Shown piece by piece: positions 1 through 11,718 of a stretch of DNA of 64,000 nucleotides. The stretch's first letter is position 1, and every line of letters starts with the position of its first letter. Origin of the DNA: Lepidodermella squamata (lineage: Eukaryota > Gastrotricha); the NCBI GenBank assembly GCA_047495785.1, contig JBLDXI010000019.1:1116001-1180000 (forward strand). The letters run 5' to 3'. Both the position numbers and the translations under genes were made by a program. The notes beneath the pieces were generated by a model. It did not search any database and had not been told where the DNA came from. It saw nothing but the letters and a program-made list of their open reading frames with translations.

Positions 1-1903
1 GTTGCTCAAAAAGCCAATTATATCTACAACTCGACAGAATTCCACACCCGAGACGGCAGTGTTGGACCATACCGAAATATTCATATAACAATCATGCGGA
101 CTAAGGTATGGCAATCAAATTTTTTACTTGAACCGTCAACAAAATATTAATTTTTCAGATCTATAAAACCGAGTCTGAATTCGCGCAAGCTTTCGATCTG
201 CGACCAAATGAAGTTATCACTAATCTCGATGCAACCAATTTTCTCAATTTGATATCCCGGGCGAATAATGATAAATACTGCGCAGCTTACGTTTTCACCC
301 TACGCGATTTTTCGAGCGGTATTCTCGGCCTGGCCTGGATTGGCTATCCCGACGCTGTGCAAAGAGGTGGTGTTTGTGATCAGTACGGCGCTACGAGAAC
401 CGGCCGGCAGTCTTTGAACACTGGCATAGTCACCTTGTTGAACTACGGCCAGCAGGTGAACCGGCTTGTTTCTGCGATTACTTTCGCCCATGAATTGGGT
501 CACAATTTCGGCGCACAGCACGATAATACGCCCCTGGAACCCGGCCGTGAGCCGGATCCAACGTGTTTCCCTGGTGGCGATGAGGGCAATTACATTATGT
601 ATTCCTCTGCCACTTCTGGTTTGAAGGTGAATAACGAGAAATTCTCGGAATGCAGTCGCGACTCCATCACGCGGAATATCAATGCGATTTTCAAGAATCA
701 AGTCTCGAAAACGAACTGTTTCCGCGATTCTGACCAACCTTTCTGTGGCAACTCAGTTGTCGATCCGGGTGAAGAGTGCGATTGCGGTTTCAAGGACGAT
801 TGTGGCCTTGACTCGAACTGCTGCGGGGCTGCCGATGAGCCTCAGAATAGGTGTCGCTTCAAAAAAGTAGCGGCTACTAGCAAGCGAGCCCAATGCAGCT
901 TGAGTAACGGCGTTTGTTGTGACGTCGATACTTGCGAGTTTATTCCAAGGTCCAGAAGCTATGTTTGCAGGCTTTCAGATGAATGCAACAAGGATGCCGT
1001 GTGCAAGTAAGTAGAGAAAATTTCTATTAAGATGGGCTTCTAATGCATTTGTTTTATTTCAGTGGGGCTAGTGCTCAATGTCCTCGAGGAGTGCCAGAAC
1101 CGGACGGAAAATTGTGTGCAAACCGGACCAAAATCTGTCAATCAGGCGATTGCAGTATATCGAGCTGTGAAATCATTGCCGAAGGCCAATCAACCGGTAG
1201 CAACAAGGGTCCCAAATTCTTCGGCTGTCAATCTGAACGTCCAGCTCATCAGACCAAATACAACAGATCTGAGCTGTGCTATCTTTCATGCAAATCTCCA
1301 TCGACGGGAAAGTGCTATAATTCTATCAATTTGAACTCGCCCGATTTCGACCCGGATTTCTTGAGGTTCCTGCAAGATCACAGCAATAACCAGCCGATTC
1401 AATTGCTGGCCGGTTCGCCGTGTGATAACGACCGTGGCTATTGCGATGTCTTCCACCGATGCCGCCCTGTTAACGCGGATGGTCCGCTTGCGAGATTGAA
1501 AGACATGCTATTCTCCGAGCAAACTATCAGCACTCTTCGGTCGTGGGTTGAAAAGTACTGGTGGGCAGTTGCGTTGATCGGTGTTGGTATTATTGCGTTT
1601 ATGATTGCTTTCGTGAAAATTTGCTCCGTCCACACGCCGTCTGACAATCGCAATCTCCCGCCAGCGAGATCCATCGCTGATACCCTGCGTCGAACTTCGA
1701 TGAAACCAATCGTCTATTTGGTGAATCGAGGCGGTCCTGCGCACGGCCGCGGGCCCGGGCACCGGAGGATGGCGCCCGGTCACCTCGAGGGCGACTTAGT
1801 GCGTCCTCACCGGGCCAGCCAGCCTTCCGCCCCGCCCCTGCCCGCCAATGTTCAAGTCTCTCGGTCTAGTCGGCCTCCAACTTATCAAGAAACGTTCGCT
1901 TAA
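1..1903 (+). CDS. ADAM10: ADAM10/Kuzbanian metalloprotease, 3' part (partial)
   Basis: Membrane-anchored zinc metalloprotease that sheds ectodomains (Notch and other substrates in known animals). Visible exons are <1-105, 159-1006 and 1063-1903; the 5' end lies outside the window. The zinc site HELGHNFGAQHD is intact, followed by the Met-turn region NYIMYSSATSG, a disintegrin region (ECDCGFKDDCG) and a cysteine-rich region. The membrane-proximal motif RGYCDVFHRCR with DADGPLARLK-like residues is diagnostic of ADAM10 rather than other ADAMs. A membrane helix follows (WWAVALIGVGIIAFMIAFV), then KICSVHTPS as in vertebrate ADAM10. The cytoplasmic tail is Pro/Arg-rich and ends in a PPTY motif, a possible WW-domain ligand. 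TTC16 follows on the same strand after about 870 bp. Family assignment is firm; substrates are inferred. Confidence 0.95.
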
Positions 1904-2064
1904 TATAGCAATCTTTATTGTAGTCTTCTTCTATTTCTTTCAACGCGTTGTACATTACGATATACCATAATTTATACTGTTATACCATCGTTTCTTATTG
2001 AATGAGCCATATTGCTGCATATATCAATGATATTTTCTCATCATAATTGGTTACTACTATTAAC

Positions 2065-2089
2065 GTTATTATTATTATTATTATTATTT
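2065..2089. repeat. (ATT)n microsatellite
   Basis: About eight tandem ATT triplets in the AT-rich stretch downstream of the ADAM10 stop codon. The surrounding 1904-2771 holds 3' flank and the TTC16 5' leader. I see no supported gene there; a hydrophobic reading frame near 2167 lacks splice or homology support. Confidence 0.8.
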
Positions 2090-2771
2090 AAGATGGGAAA
2101 TCGAAACACCCAAAGCTCGGTGTCTAAATGAATCAAAGAATTGGAAAGTATGTGACATGAAAGGCCATGGATTTCGCGGAAATAACCACCTTATTTTTGG
2201 CCGCAATTTTGTTTATGTTATTTGCAGTATTTAAAGCTGTCGTATGCTGTATTTTGTTAAGGATTTCCGTTTCACGCCTAAGCTTCTTGTCGCTCAACTG
2301 GAAAGGTGTAATAATTCTCTCTGCAGCTTCCTGTCATTTTCTCATTTTGAATCATTGCAATCAATCGATGGTTAACTAGCTGATTTTGAGTTGTGAATTG
2401 GGTTTTTTCCGATTGGTATCATCATTGAGCAACTTGCTCTTGCATGCGCTGTACTAAAAACTTGCCTTCTAAATGGCTAATACAAGGCGCTACAATACAC
2501 ACACATTTTTTGAAATTTCACACAATTTTAAACCGTGTCCATCACCATGTTTCCCAAGCCTGATTGTTCCCATGGTATTCTTCCGTTGTCTGTGTACTTC
2601 TTGTTATACCAGCGTTCGTTTTTAATCTCTGAACAAATTGCTATATATATCTTCTATATTTCTTGTCTCGAAAGGCGTGTTTGAAGGATATATAAATAAA
2701 GCGCTGACAATCTTTTTAATCGATTTCTTTGTCATCTTTTTAGGAAATATTGAGAGAGAGAGAGAGAAACC

Positions 2772-5700
2772 ATGACACAAGAAATTCGATCGCGGAGTTA
2801 CAGAAATGGGACAACGTTGAGTGGTGGCGAGTCGACGGCTCATTTTTACATGAATTTGGGCGCGAATGCTCGCATGCAAGTTGCCCTGGTCGAGGTGATG
2901 CCTGGACCGCCTGAAACCGAAATGGTCGAGCCGAAAAAGCCGAAAAGACCGAAAGCTAGGCTAACGATAGTCGGCCGGCTTCAACCTAACAGAGATGACG
3001 GCACGTTATTCGCGACTGAAATCGATGAAGACGTCCTGCTAGCCGCTAGATCTCGTCTGCAAGCTAAATTTGGCCTTGTAACTTGGGAGCCGAAAAGCGT
3101 CGTCACTGAAAAAATGATGGATGTTATCAATCCGAGGGTAACGTCTTATTTGCATGAAGCCGAGTCGTCGCTAACTTCGAACAAGCCTGAGGTTTGTCTT
3201 CGATTGCTTGTTCGAATCAATCACCTGGATAAGGAAAGATGCGCAAGTCTCGAGAGTCAGATGCGATTCGTCGCCCTTACCGAGTTGTGTGATTTCAAAG
3301 CCGCTCAAGTCATGGCAACTCGGGCTCAATTCCCCGGCGAGCGCCTATCTTGGTGCTATTTCGCTTACGGCCAATCGTTGATGGACGTTGGGCTGTTCAA
3401 CGAAGCGTTGAAAGCATTTACAGAGGCTGCGAAGCTTGAACCGGAGCGAATCGAGCACAAGTTGAAGCAAATCGAGGCGTTGTATCGTATGAAACGATAC
3501 GTAGAGTGCATTGGCATTGTGACTGACCTTCTTCGTGATTACAAGAAGGACAAGCCTCGTGCTGGGGATCTTTTCGTACTGAGAGCGAGACTTCATGACA
3601 TGTTATCTAACGTTAAGGAGGTTTTAAACGACATCAACAGGGTTAGTCTTGAATGATTAAACATTTTAGAACACATTTTGATGATAATAGAAAGGATTTT
3701 AAATAAATATTGGAATTTTCTGATACTGATCAAAGGCAATGAAAATCAAAAGGCGAATAGAACAATCTGTGAGCATTTTTTTCTGCGTAGAGGAGAATTC
3801 ATCGAATTTTGCTTCTCGGCGAATAACTTTGCTTCATTTTGCGGGTAGCAGTTTTTCAGAATTCAATTTTAGTTACGCAGGCAGATGACAAAAAATTAGT
3901 TTTTATTAAAGACTTAGAAAATTTAATAGCATAAAACATAGTATTTTTCATTTTGAATTAATAAAAAATCATAGTAGTTAATTTTTGTTTTGATACATAG
4001 TAGTCCGTAGAAATCACTCATTTCTATGATAATTATTTTTAATTTTTCAGGCTCTGAGAGTGGATTCCGTGCACATGGGCGCTCAGAATTTCCTCCAAGA
4101 ATTTCGGCGTCGGGCGTGTGATATTCGAGATGAAGCTATGGCGATGTACGCTAAAGGCCGATTCCGTGAAGCGGCCGATCGGCTGACTACTTGCCTGGAA
4201 ACGGACGGCGAAAACCCGGAATTTTACCGCCTCCGGGGGTTGGTCTATCGCCGACTCGGTGACTACCGAAAATCAGTCGACGATTTGTTGGAGGCTATGG
4301 CTAAAATGGAGCATTACGCTCAACTGAATGATATACCGAGCGAAACGATGGATGACGCCAGAAGACAGCTGATTCTCCTCCTTAACGATATGTCAATCGA
4401 CTGCTATAATCGCGGTATCTACGACGATGCGATTCGATTACTGGATCGAGCGATTCGTTTCACTAAAGAAGAGATCGCATTCTATGTCAATCGAGGAGGT
4501 GAGTTCATAGCTCATAGATTTATATGATTAAGGAGGTTTTTTATAGAAACTAATTTTTCCCAGTTTGGATTTATCTGAAACAGCGTAATTCAAGATAGTC
4601 ATTAATATTACGTAGACCACCACTCTAGGACTAATGTTGACACATTTTTTTGAAATAATTAGAAGTATTTTTATTTTGGATTAGACATCAGCTGAGTTTT
4701 AAACATTGTAATTTTTTTCTAAGTGTTATGAAACGTCACCGTTTAAAATCGATAGTGTTTACGCTGATTCCTCGCGTTTCGAAGTTTTTCAATTTCAAAA
4801 CCAGTCGGCTGCTGCGTAGTGCTTTTTGCTAAATCTGAAGCGAGTCGGGGTACGCAAAATGCGCGATAGCCTAACACGTCCATGATGCTAAATTTCGGCT
4901 CAACATCGGGGCAAAATGACGTCGTACAGCAATCGGCGTCATATGTGCAGGGCCGCCAGCGATCGTAGCAGAGTGATTTTGTTGGGCCGCTAATTCGAGC
5001 TCCATTTTCAGTAAAAATGTGCTCCGAATTGGTAGTAGGCTCCAAAGTCGCACTGAAAAACGGCGAAAAATATTATTTCAAAAAGATATATTAGTTATTT
5101 TCTCACCTGTCAGAATTATCTGCTGATAAACTTGCCCCTATCAAGCAGACATTAAAGAAAGAAGCTACCAGACCAGCTGTTCTCATTTTTCAGTAGTATA
5201 GCTAGGAAGGAATTGAATGATTTTTTTTTCAAATTTCACGGCTAATAGAAAATTTAGACTAGTACAGCGTCAAGTGCAAGAATTTTTAGCTCAATTTCCG
5301 TGATTTGTCTCAAAAGCCACGTGTGCATGTCTATCTAGTCGTATTGTAATAATTTCCGCTTGGGGAGTTATATTTACGTGAGTAATTCCGGTGTTATTCT
5401 ACCGCCCGCCATTCACAGATTGCTTTTACGCGTTGGAGGATTTCGACTCTGCGCTGAACGATTACGAGCAAGCCGACGAAATTTCGCCCCATAACGAAGC
5501 AATTACGACGCGGATCGTACTGGTGCATTCGCACCGCGGCCTTCTTGCTATGCGCGATCGAAACTTTGCTGACGCTGATATCGCTCTCACGTCCGCGATC
5601 AACGTCCGGCCACATGATTACGACCTAAGAATTGTATGTTTTACCTATTTATATCGTTTAATAAATTTCCTTATTGAACACTTGATTTTGATTGATTTAA

Positions 5701-6812
5701 TATTTGATTCGACAATTTCCATTTTAAAACTACCGTAACGCGTGGATTGTGGGACAGGGTATCGTTAGAAACTTCAGGATTTATTAAATTTATTTTCTTT
5801 CCAATTTCCAAGGGTTGAAATGAAGTTTTTGTATAAAATTATCTGTCCCACCATTTTTCGCTTGATCGGAGTGAAAATCAGTAACAAGAAGTGTGATTTT
5901 GGAATTGCATATTTGTAACAATCAAACATGTTTGAATAAAATTGGACTGAAATTGAAATTGAAATTCGACGATCCGTTTTTCTACATGAATATCCGGCAA
6001 AAAAATCGGATGATTATTTTGAAATTTGCGAGAAATCAGGAACTTGTTGAGGGAAGGCTGATGTTTCAACCTTTGGTTTTGTCAAAATTCTCATCTTGTT
6101 AGGGTAATAAGGCTCTCGTTTAAATTAATTGAAATGACTACAACTCGACTAAAAATGAAATATGCCATTTTTTCTTAAGCTTCGATGTCGAGCTCGGCTA
6201 ATGCTGGGTAACAACAAAGATTCGGCTTATGACATTGTAGCCGCTTTGGTGTTGAATGCCCCGCCAACTGACCCTCACGTCGCGACGTTGCTACCGAGGC
6301 TATTCCCCGGCATGAACGCCGAAGAGGTGCTGGCGAGCGAAACCGGGCAGGTGGTTTTAGCAGAAATGGGAATTCGAAATGTCAACGCCGAATCGGCCCG
6401 CCGTTCGTCGGCGCTTGCTCTCCGCTCGGCGGCCACTCGAGTTAGCATCGGAACTCTGTCGTTCTCAACAGCGGAAGCGCGTCTAATGAATGAAAAACTG
6501 TTGATTTCCGAAGAAATGCACGTGTTGGCGTCGTGTGAAAGCCGCGAAGGCTGGCTGAAATTAGCGGCGAAACTGGCGCCGCGGACTACGAAATGGCGCG
6601 GCACTTCGGAAGGACCGCTCGATCGGCCGCTGAGCAAACCAGGCGTCGCCCGCGTCCAGCCGAATGGCGAAATTAAACTGGTCTCCACGAAAAAGGACTC
6701 TTATGCGTTCAGATGGCAGACTGCGAATGTTAAGTCGCTGAGACAGAAAAAGCGCAAAAATAGCCCGAGAAAATTGGCTCCAATAGACTCGAGTGATATC
6801 AAAACTACATGA
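2772..6812 (+). CDS. TTC16: Tetratricopeptide repeat protein 16 (TTC16)
   Basis: Four exons: 2772-3641, 4051-4498, 5419-5633 and 6180-6812, giving 721 residues in one continuous frame. The protein is a series of TPR helices: a first block around residues 170-285, a second around 300-435 and a third around 440-545. The segment VNRGDCFYALEDFDSALNDY aligns with YINRGDCFFQLGN of mammalian TTC16, and LFPGMNAEEVLAS matches LFPGMSVEEVLST. The C-terminal 150 residues are basic and low in TPR signal. TTC16 is a poorly studied scaffold linked to motile cilia and sperm in vertebrates, so its presence suggests flagellated sperm or cilia here. A T-rich AG acceptor-like site (2742-2743) lies 28 nt before the ATG, followed by a GA repeat. 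Intron 2 hosts an antisense gene. Confidence 0.88.
4743..5186 (-). CDS. Small secreted cysteine-rich protein nested in TTC16 intron 2
   Basis: Two exons, 5107-5186 and 4743-5052, encode 129 residues on the strand opposite TTC16, wholly inside its 920 bp second intron. The start MRTAGLVASFFNVCLIGASL is a plausible signal peptide. The mature part has six cysteines spaced C-x6-C-x5-CC-x4-C-x18-C, the order typical of inhibitor-cystine-knot (knottin) folds. A basic tail rich in Arg, Asn and Lys follows (ending QRKHYRF). Knottin-like secreted proteins can be protease inhibitors, signalling peptides or defence peptides; nothing here decides which. The intron phase and reading frame agree across the junction (GACAG then TGCGACT). 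I do not recognise an orthologue. Confidence 0.65.
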
Positions 6813-7437
6813 TTCGTGATATTTTTATGAAGAAAAATTGTGATATTCATGACCTTTTATTAATGCTGATCTGAAATTTTATTTCCTAGTTTTACCAATT
6901 TTATTTTTCGCATTTTCTATTGATGAAATAAATAAATTAATTAAAGCGCTTTTTTCGTTTTGCTCGTTTTTTTAATAACTACGACACCCCAATGAACCAC
7001 CGCTGAATCACCTCTGAACAGGATGTAAAACTGGGTCGACAGCAGCATTCTGAGTTATTTCAAATTTCCTTTTTTCTCTGCTCTTTACAACTTCAGCTAT
7101 CAAATAATTGGAAATTACGAATAACAATTTCTAGTTCAAATTGATCTCCGCTAGCATCGCTTCGCGTCAATAAGCGCCGGCTTCTTGAGTAAACACGCCG
7201 CTAAATTTTTTCAAACTCGCTGGCGATAATCGCTTACGTAGCGAGATGCCAGACGCCCCTGTCTTCAAGTTATCATTTACTGAGTGCATCGGTATCTACG
7301 AAACACGTGAATTGTGCCTAGTCATACGCGTGAACTCGGGTTTGCACAGTTGGTGGAGTTTAGAATGGAGATGCTTATATACAATCGCGAGGCTCCGCTC
7401 TAAACTTTATTCCTTCGTTTCTAATTGTCGTTTAAAT
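6813..7437. other. Intergenic region with a TATA-type promoter
   Basis: This holds the TTC16 3' flank (AATAAA-like signals near 6925-6935) and the promoter of the repeat-peptide gene. A TATATA motif near 7376-7381 lies about 60 bp before the ATG at 7438. No other gene is supported. Confidence 0.5.
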
Positions 7438-7873
7438 ATGAAAAAGATGCTCCTTCTCCCTCTCTTGATGGTAGGTTTTCCGCTTACTTGAGATCTGATG
7501 ATATAGATATATATCAATTTAACAGGCTTTCGCCGCTGTGCAGGCCGAGGCTAACTTCGAAGAAGAAGCAGCTCGTGGAGGTTCAATGACTGGTGGCCGT
7601 GAGGCTGGCGTCGAAGAAGAAGCAGCTCGTGGAGGTTCAATGACTGGTGGCCGAGAGGCTGGCGTCGAAGAAGAAGCAGCTCGTGGAGGTTCAATGACTG
7701 GTGGCCGTGAGGCTGGCGTCGAAGAAGAAGCAGCTCGTGGAGGTTCAATGACTGGTGGCCGTGAGGCTGGCGTCGAAGAAGAAGCAGCTCGTGGAGGTTC
7801 AATGACTGGTGGCCGTGAGGCTGGCGTCGAAGAAGAAGCAGCTCGTGGAGGTTCAATGACTGGTGGCCGTTAG
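7438..7873 (+). CDS. Secreted precursor made of six 18-residue repeats
   Basis: Two exons, 7438-7470 and 7526-7873, encode 126 residues. The first 18 form a signal peptide (MKKMLLLPLLMAFAAVQA). Everything after the predicted cleavage site is exactly six 18-residue repeats with consensus EAGVEEEAARGGSMTGGR; the first copy starts EANF instead of EAGV. Each unit has an acidic half ending in AAR and a Gly-rich half ending in GGR, so cleavage after Arg would release EAGVEEEAAR and GGSMTGGR. This layout resembles invertebrate neuropeptide-like or antimicrobial precursors, but the cleavage sites are monobasic and a structural secreted protein is equally possible. A TATA motif lies upstream. No family recognised. 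Confidence 0.75.
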
Positions 7874-7903
7874 GCTATCTTCGACGAAGTAGCCTGTGAA
7901 GAA
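7547..7903. repeat. 54 bp coding tandem repeat, six intact copies plus one decayed
   Basis: Copies run 7547-7600, 7601-7654, 7655-7708, 7709-7762, 7763-7816 and 7817-7870. Copies 2-6 are almost identical at the DNA level; one synonymous change (CGA for CGT) is visible near 7654. The stop TAG at 7871-7873 is the GAG that should open a seventh copy. The next 30 bp still resemble the unit (GCT, TTCGACGAAG, AGCCTGTG), so a decayed repeat follows. Confidence 0.85.
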
Positions 7904-9831
7904 AAATTGAATCTTATTCTGAGTGAGGAGCCATCAACCTTTTGCAAGCAGTGCTGGCTTTCTGTTGAGTGGTTCTGTTGAGTGCGAAGAATTATCCATC
8001 AACGTCTCTTGAATTAATAGTTTAATGATACGGCTTTTGGAATAAATAATTATTGGTATTCATCAGCCAGGCCTTAGTTTTTGACCAGTTTCGAAAGTCA
8101 CCTTCAAAGGTAAACGCGTGACATATTGACCAATAATGTGAGCGCGCGCGCGGACGAAATATAGGCGGGCCTGAAGATGTGCTTATATTGCAGTAGAACT
8201 CGGTGCAGCATACATCATACTTTTCTTGGTGTACTGTCGGACTTCTTCTGAAGTGCGAGCTCTACCACGACGAGATCGACATGATACTTCCAGCAACAGC
8301 ATCTCTTGCAAGCAGCATTCTCTTCATGGCCTAGCTGATTGCTTTACAGCTTCAAGCGTCATCAAATGTGCCATAGTCGATCGACTAATCAATCGAACAG
8401 TATTGTTTGGTATATATTTTTGTGGGAAATAAAACATTACCGTGGACCAAGACCCCCAAAATCAACTCCAGATTTTATGCATGTCTTCTTCGTACTACCG
8501 TTGCGATTTCTTTAGCGATTTAGAAAACTTGAAAGTAAAATGCCTATTAATTCAAGTAAAGAATTGCGCGATTCTGCTCGGCAATGTGCTGCTATAATAT
8601 TATTACATGGACTCGCAAGTTGAATAATTTCAATAAAATCACCCATGATCTTTAAGCTTGTTTTTTGAATGGCCGACTATTGTTGAGAGTTGAAGCGATT
8701 AAAGCGATAGAATTGTAGCAAAATTCTAAGAGAGCAGCTGCGGAGACAATTGAAATTTTTTGCATAGGTGACAGTCACGGCAGGTTGAATTGCCTTGCGC
8801 TAAAATAATTGTCAAAAAAATGTTCTTAATGAGGGCGAATTTTCAGGTTAACCGTGTTAAGAGGTAATAACTTGACCCGAACAAAAAGGTTATTCGAGGC
8901 TTGATGCGATAGCCGCTTAACTTTCAAGCAAAACTTAGGTATATACCAGAAAGCAGTTGCATTAAATTCTCTTCCTTTAGTTCAAACTCCGGCAATAGAA
9001 AAAAATGGCTTATGGTATCAATCCGTTCCATCCAGGCAAAAACGATCGGGAAGAAGTGGTGTAAAACTTGGTTGCATGACTCGAAATCTATAAGACTAAT
9101 TGCTAGCAAAGATTTAATTGTTTTAAACTGAAGGCCGGCTTTATTTCAGTTACAGCTTCAGCTGAGATCCTGTCTGAAAATGATGATGATGAGCACGATA
9201 AGGCTTGAAAAGACGTTGGCAAATCCGGATTCAGTATTTGGCGTTGTAATCCGAATTCTTTTGACACCACGCTATATGTTTGGCCTTTGCGAAAATCCAG
9301 GGCCTCTAATAATGATAGAAATAGTAAAAACTTAGTCACTTTTATTGTCATTGTCATTTTATTTGGTCATGGCTTTTATTGCCACGCCTAACCGCACATT
9401 GTTAGTAACCTAATTTTCAAATAAAACCCAAAGATAAAAAAAGCTTTCGAGAGGGTAAATTACGCTGAAAAGAGTAGACTTAATTATCCAAGCTATCAAT
9501 TGAGGCAAAAACTAAGGTTGACACTGCGCAAACATTCTTGAAGGAACAATCTGGAACAATCACACGACTGATTAAGCAAAAAGAATAGCGAACGGAAGAC
9601 GTTATAGCCTCGTTTAAACACATGATCACACAGATTAGGCTGCCAATATGAACTAGGGTTCAAGTCGTTTTGAAAGCTATTATCTCAACTATCGCCACAA
9701 AGCGTTACGTTGCGAACTTTTCCTCAGCAAATGAATGCTTCTCCTAGGGCTCTGCAGTATCATAGCTCACCATGCTTTTACTCTGGTATGCCAAGAAATA
9801 ATTACTAATTTAATTTTATTAGATTATAAAA
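7874..9831. other. About 2 kb with no confident gene
   Basis: This interval lies between two secreted-protein genes. A short alternating GC tract is at about 8143-8154. A minus-strand reading frame at 9103-9357 encodes 84 residues with a hydrophobic, signal-like start (TKFLLFLSLLEALDF), but there is no splice, homology or composition support. A plus-strand frame at 8226-8432 is low in plausibility. TATA-like motifs are present at several points. Confidence 0.4.
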
Positions 9832-10940
9832 ATGGTCAGTAATATTTCAGCATTGATATGCTTTCTGCTGGCATTGACGCCTTTCGGTAAGGGAGTTGAC
9901 TTATGGCTTGCCGACTTTTCTCATAATATTGATTTCCATGGAATTTAGTTGCGGAAGCCCAGATGAGCTTCCCTGCCTCAACGACTACAAAGAAATTAGA
10001 GGCGGAAAGAGCACGAAATAGTGAGACTACGCGCCCAACTCCAGCTTCCATGTCAGCGTTTCTTGCAAAGGAGCGCCCAACGGAGCAGCCATCAGAGCAG
10101 CCATCAGGGCGCCCCGACGGGCGCCCAACGCCCCCGCCAACGTTTAAGTATACTCAATCTGCCGATAAAGGTGACAATCAAGAAAAGAAAGGTACAAGTG
10201 GCCCTCCTCCACAAGATGTGAGGGAGTCTAAACCAGTCGGTATATTGGCTACCAAACCTACGAGCTCGATTGCAAAATCGCAAGACAAACCTTCTTCTCC
10301 GGCTAAGCCGAATGAAGATGCCATATTCACCACGCCGAACTTTCGCCGAACTGAAGAAACAAAACCCACCACGCCGAACACTCGCCGAACTGAAGAAACA
10401 AAACCCACCACGCCGAACACTCGCCGAACTGAAGAAACAAAACCCACCAAGCCGAGTCCTAACAAGGAAGGTACAGCAAAAGGTACAACTCCACCAGACG
10501 TAAAAGAGAAACCAGTCAGTATATTGACTACCAAACCCACGAGCTCGATTGCAAAATCGCAAGACAAACCGACTTCTCCGGCTAATCGACAACCAAAAGA
10601 AGAATCCATATTCACCACGCCGACGAACGCTCGCCGAACAGAAGAAACAAAACCCACCAAGCCGGTTCCTAACAAGGAAGGTTCAAAACCCACCGCAAAG
10701 CCAGGGAAAGCCACTGGTACAGTTGAACCCTCAAAGCCGACAAATAAGTCGTCATTTACCAAGCCGAGCAAACCGGCCCCAACTAAGGCGACACCTAAAA
10801 CCCCACTGCCGCCCGTGAAGGCGACCAAGCGAACGACCAAGGCTGGTGATCTAGCGGCCAAGGCTCAGCCGACTACACCCAAAACAACAAAAACAACGAC
10901 GGAGGCTGAGGGTGACAGTGCTGATTTTGATGATCAATAA
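9832..10940 (+). CDS. Secreted Thr/Lys/Pro-rich mucin-like protein 1
   Basis: Exons 9832-9886 and 9949-10940 encode 348 residues. The start MVSNISALICFLLALTPFVA is a signal peptide cleaved near AEA-Q; the phase-1 intron falls inside it. The rest is low-complexity: long runs rich in Thr, Lys, Pro, Ser and Arg with no cysteine, predicted disordered and a good substrate for O-glycosylation. Internal repeats are visible: a 13-residue unit around RRTEETKPTTPNT repeated three times (about 10344-10455), and a longer block around KPTSSIAKSQDKP present twice. A basic body ends in an acidic tail (EGDSADFDDQ). Likely a mucus, cuticle or extracellular-matrix component; it could also be a salivary-type secretion. 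A paralogue follows. Confidence 0.75.
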
Positions 10941-11718
10941 CTTTTTATCAACTTCCCTTGAGAATTCCCTGATGACATTCAACCCGTGCCCCCGGCCCTG
11001 CTTCAATATTGGGCCACATGCATTTGCAGCAACGCTGCCGGCCTCTCCCAACTCAAATTAACAGGGCATACTATAAAAACGAAGAGTGAAGAATGACACA
11101 GCCTGGCCACTTATTATCAACAATCTACATTGGCCATCATCAGTGTTCTCTTTTGTTTTTTAAGTCATCGCAAATTCTGAAGCTGTCGACATGCTAGAAT
11201 AATTTCTAACCAGTCTGATAAGTGCAGCCACTGAGTATATACATTTGAGCAGCCTTATGAGAGATTATCAATTCCCAGTCGATCGCGAGAATTACCGAGG
11301 TTCCACCCGCTTGTCTCAAAGTAGCTCAAAAAGGTTAAAAGATAGCTACACACTACAATAAAAGCGCTCTTAGACGTGCTCTGTCAATGAAGACGCTTTT
11401 GCTTAATAATGTGCTCAATTAATTGATGGAGGTTTACATGGGGCAAACAATCTTGAAGGAGTTACGGATCAATCTGCACGACTAATAAGCTGGAAATAAA
11501 ACATGATGACGTTGCAACAATTAGGCGAACGATGGTTCAGCTTTGACGGTTTTAGCTATTGTCTCGACTAGAGCTCTAATACTATAAGCATTACGGGCTA
11601 GTGTCCTGTCTTCAATTTGAAAGCTAAATATTTAGACTTCAGTGGAAGGCCAAGCTGAAGGCAATGCTGCTTCGCGTACAGATTGCTCATTATTTCCCAT
11701 TCCTTATAGACTGTTAGA
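10941..11718. other. Intergenic, no gene seen
   Basis: Between the two mucin-like genes. It contains TATA-like motifs near 11070 and 11237 but no reading frame with coding character. Confidence 0.4.

Noticed and set aside
2167-2379. 70-residue hydrophobic frame downstream of ADAM10
   Set aside because: Probably 3' flank; no splice sites, no family tail and no usable start context.
7551-7856. Antisense frame of repeated LHELLLLRRQPHGHQSLN
   Set aside because: Shadow of the 54 bp repeat; no signal peptide, no splice sites, and the sense strand has a full gene structure.
9103-9357. Minus-strand 84-residue frame with a signal-like start
   Set aside because: Possible secreted peptide, but composition and flanks give no support; mentioned only in the intergenic entry.
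10178-10861. 227-residue antisense frame over the first mucin-like gene
   Set aside because: Arises from the low-complexity composition of the sense strand; no start context or domain.
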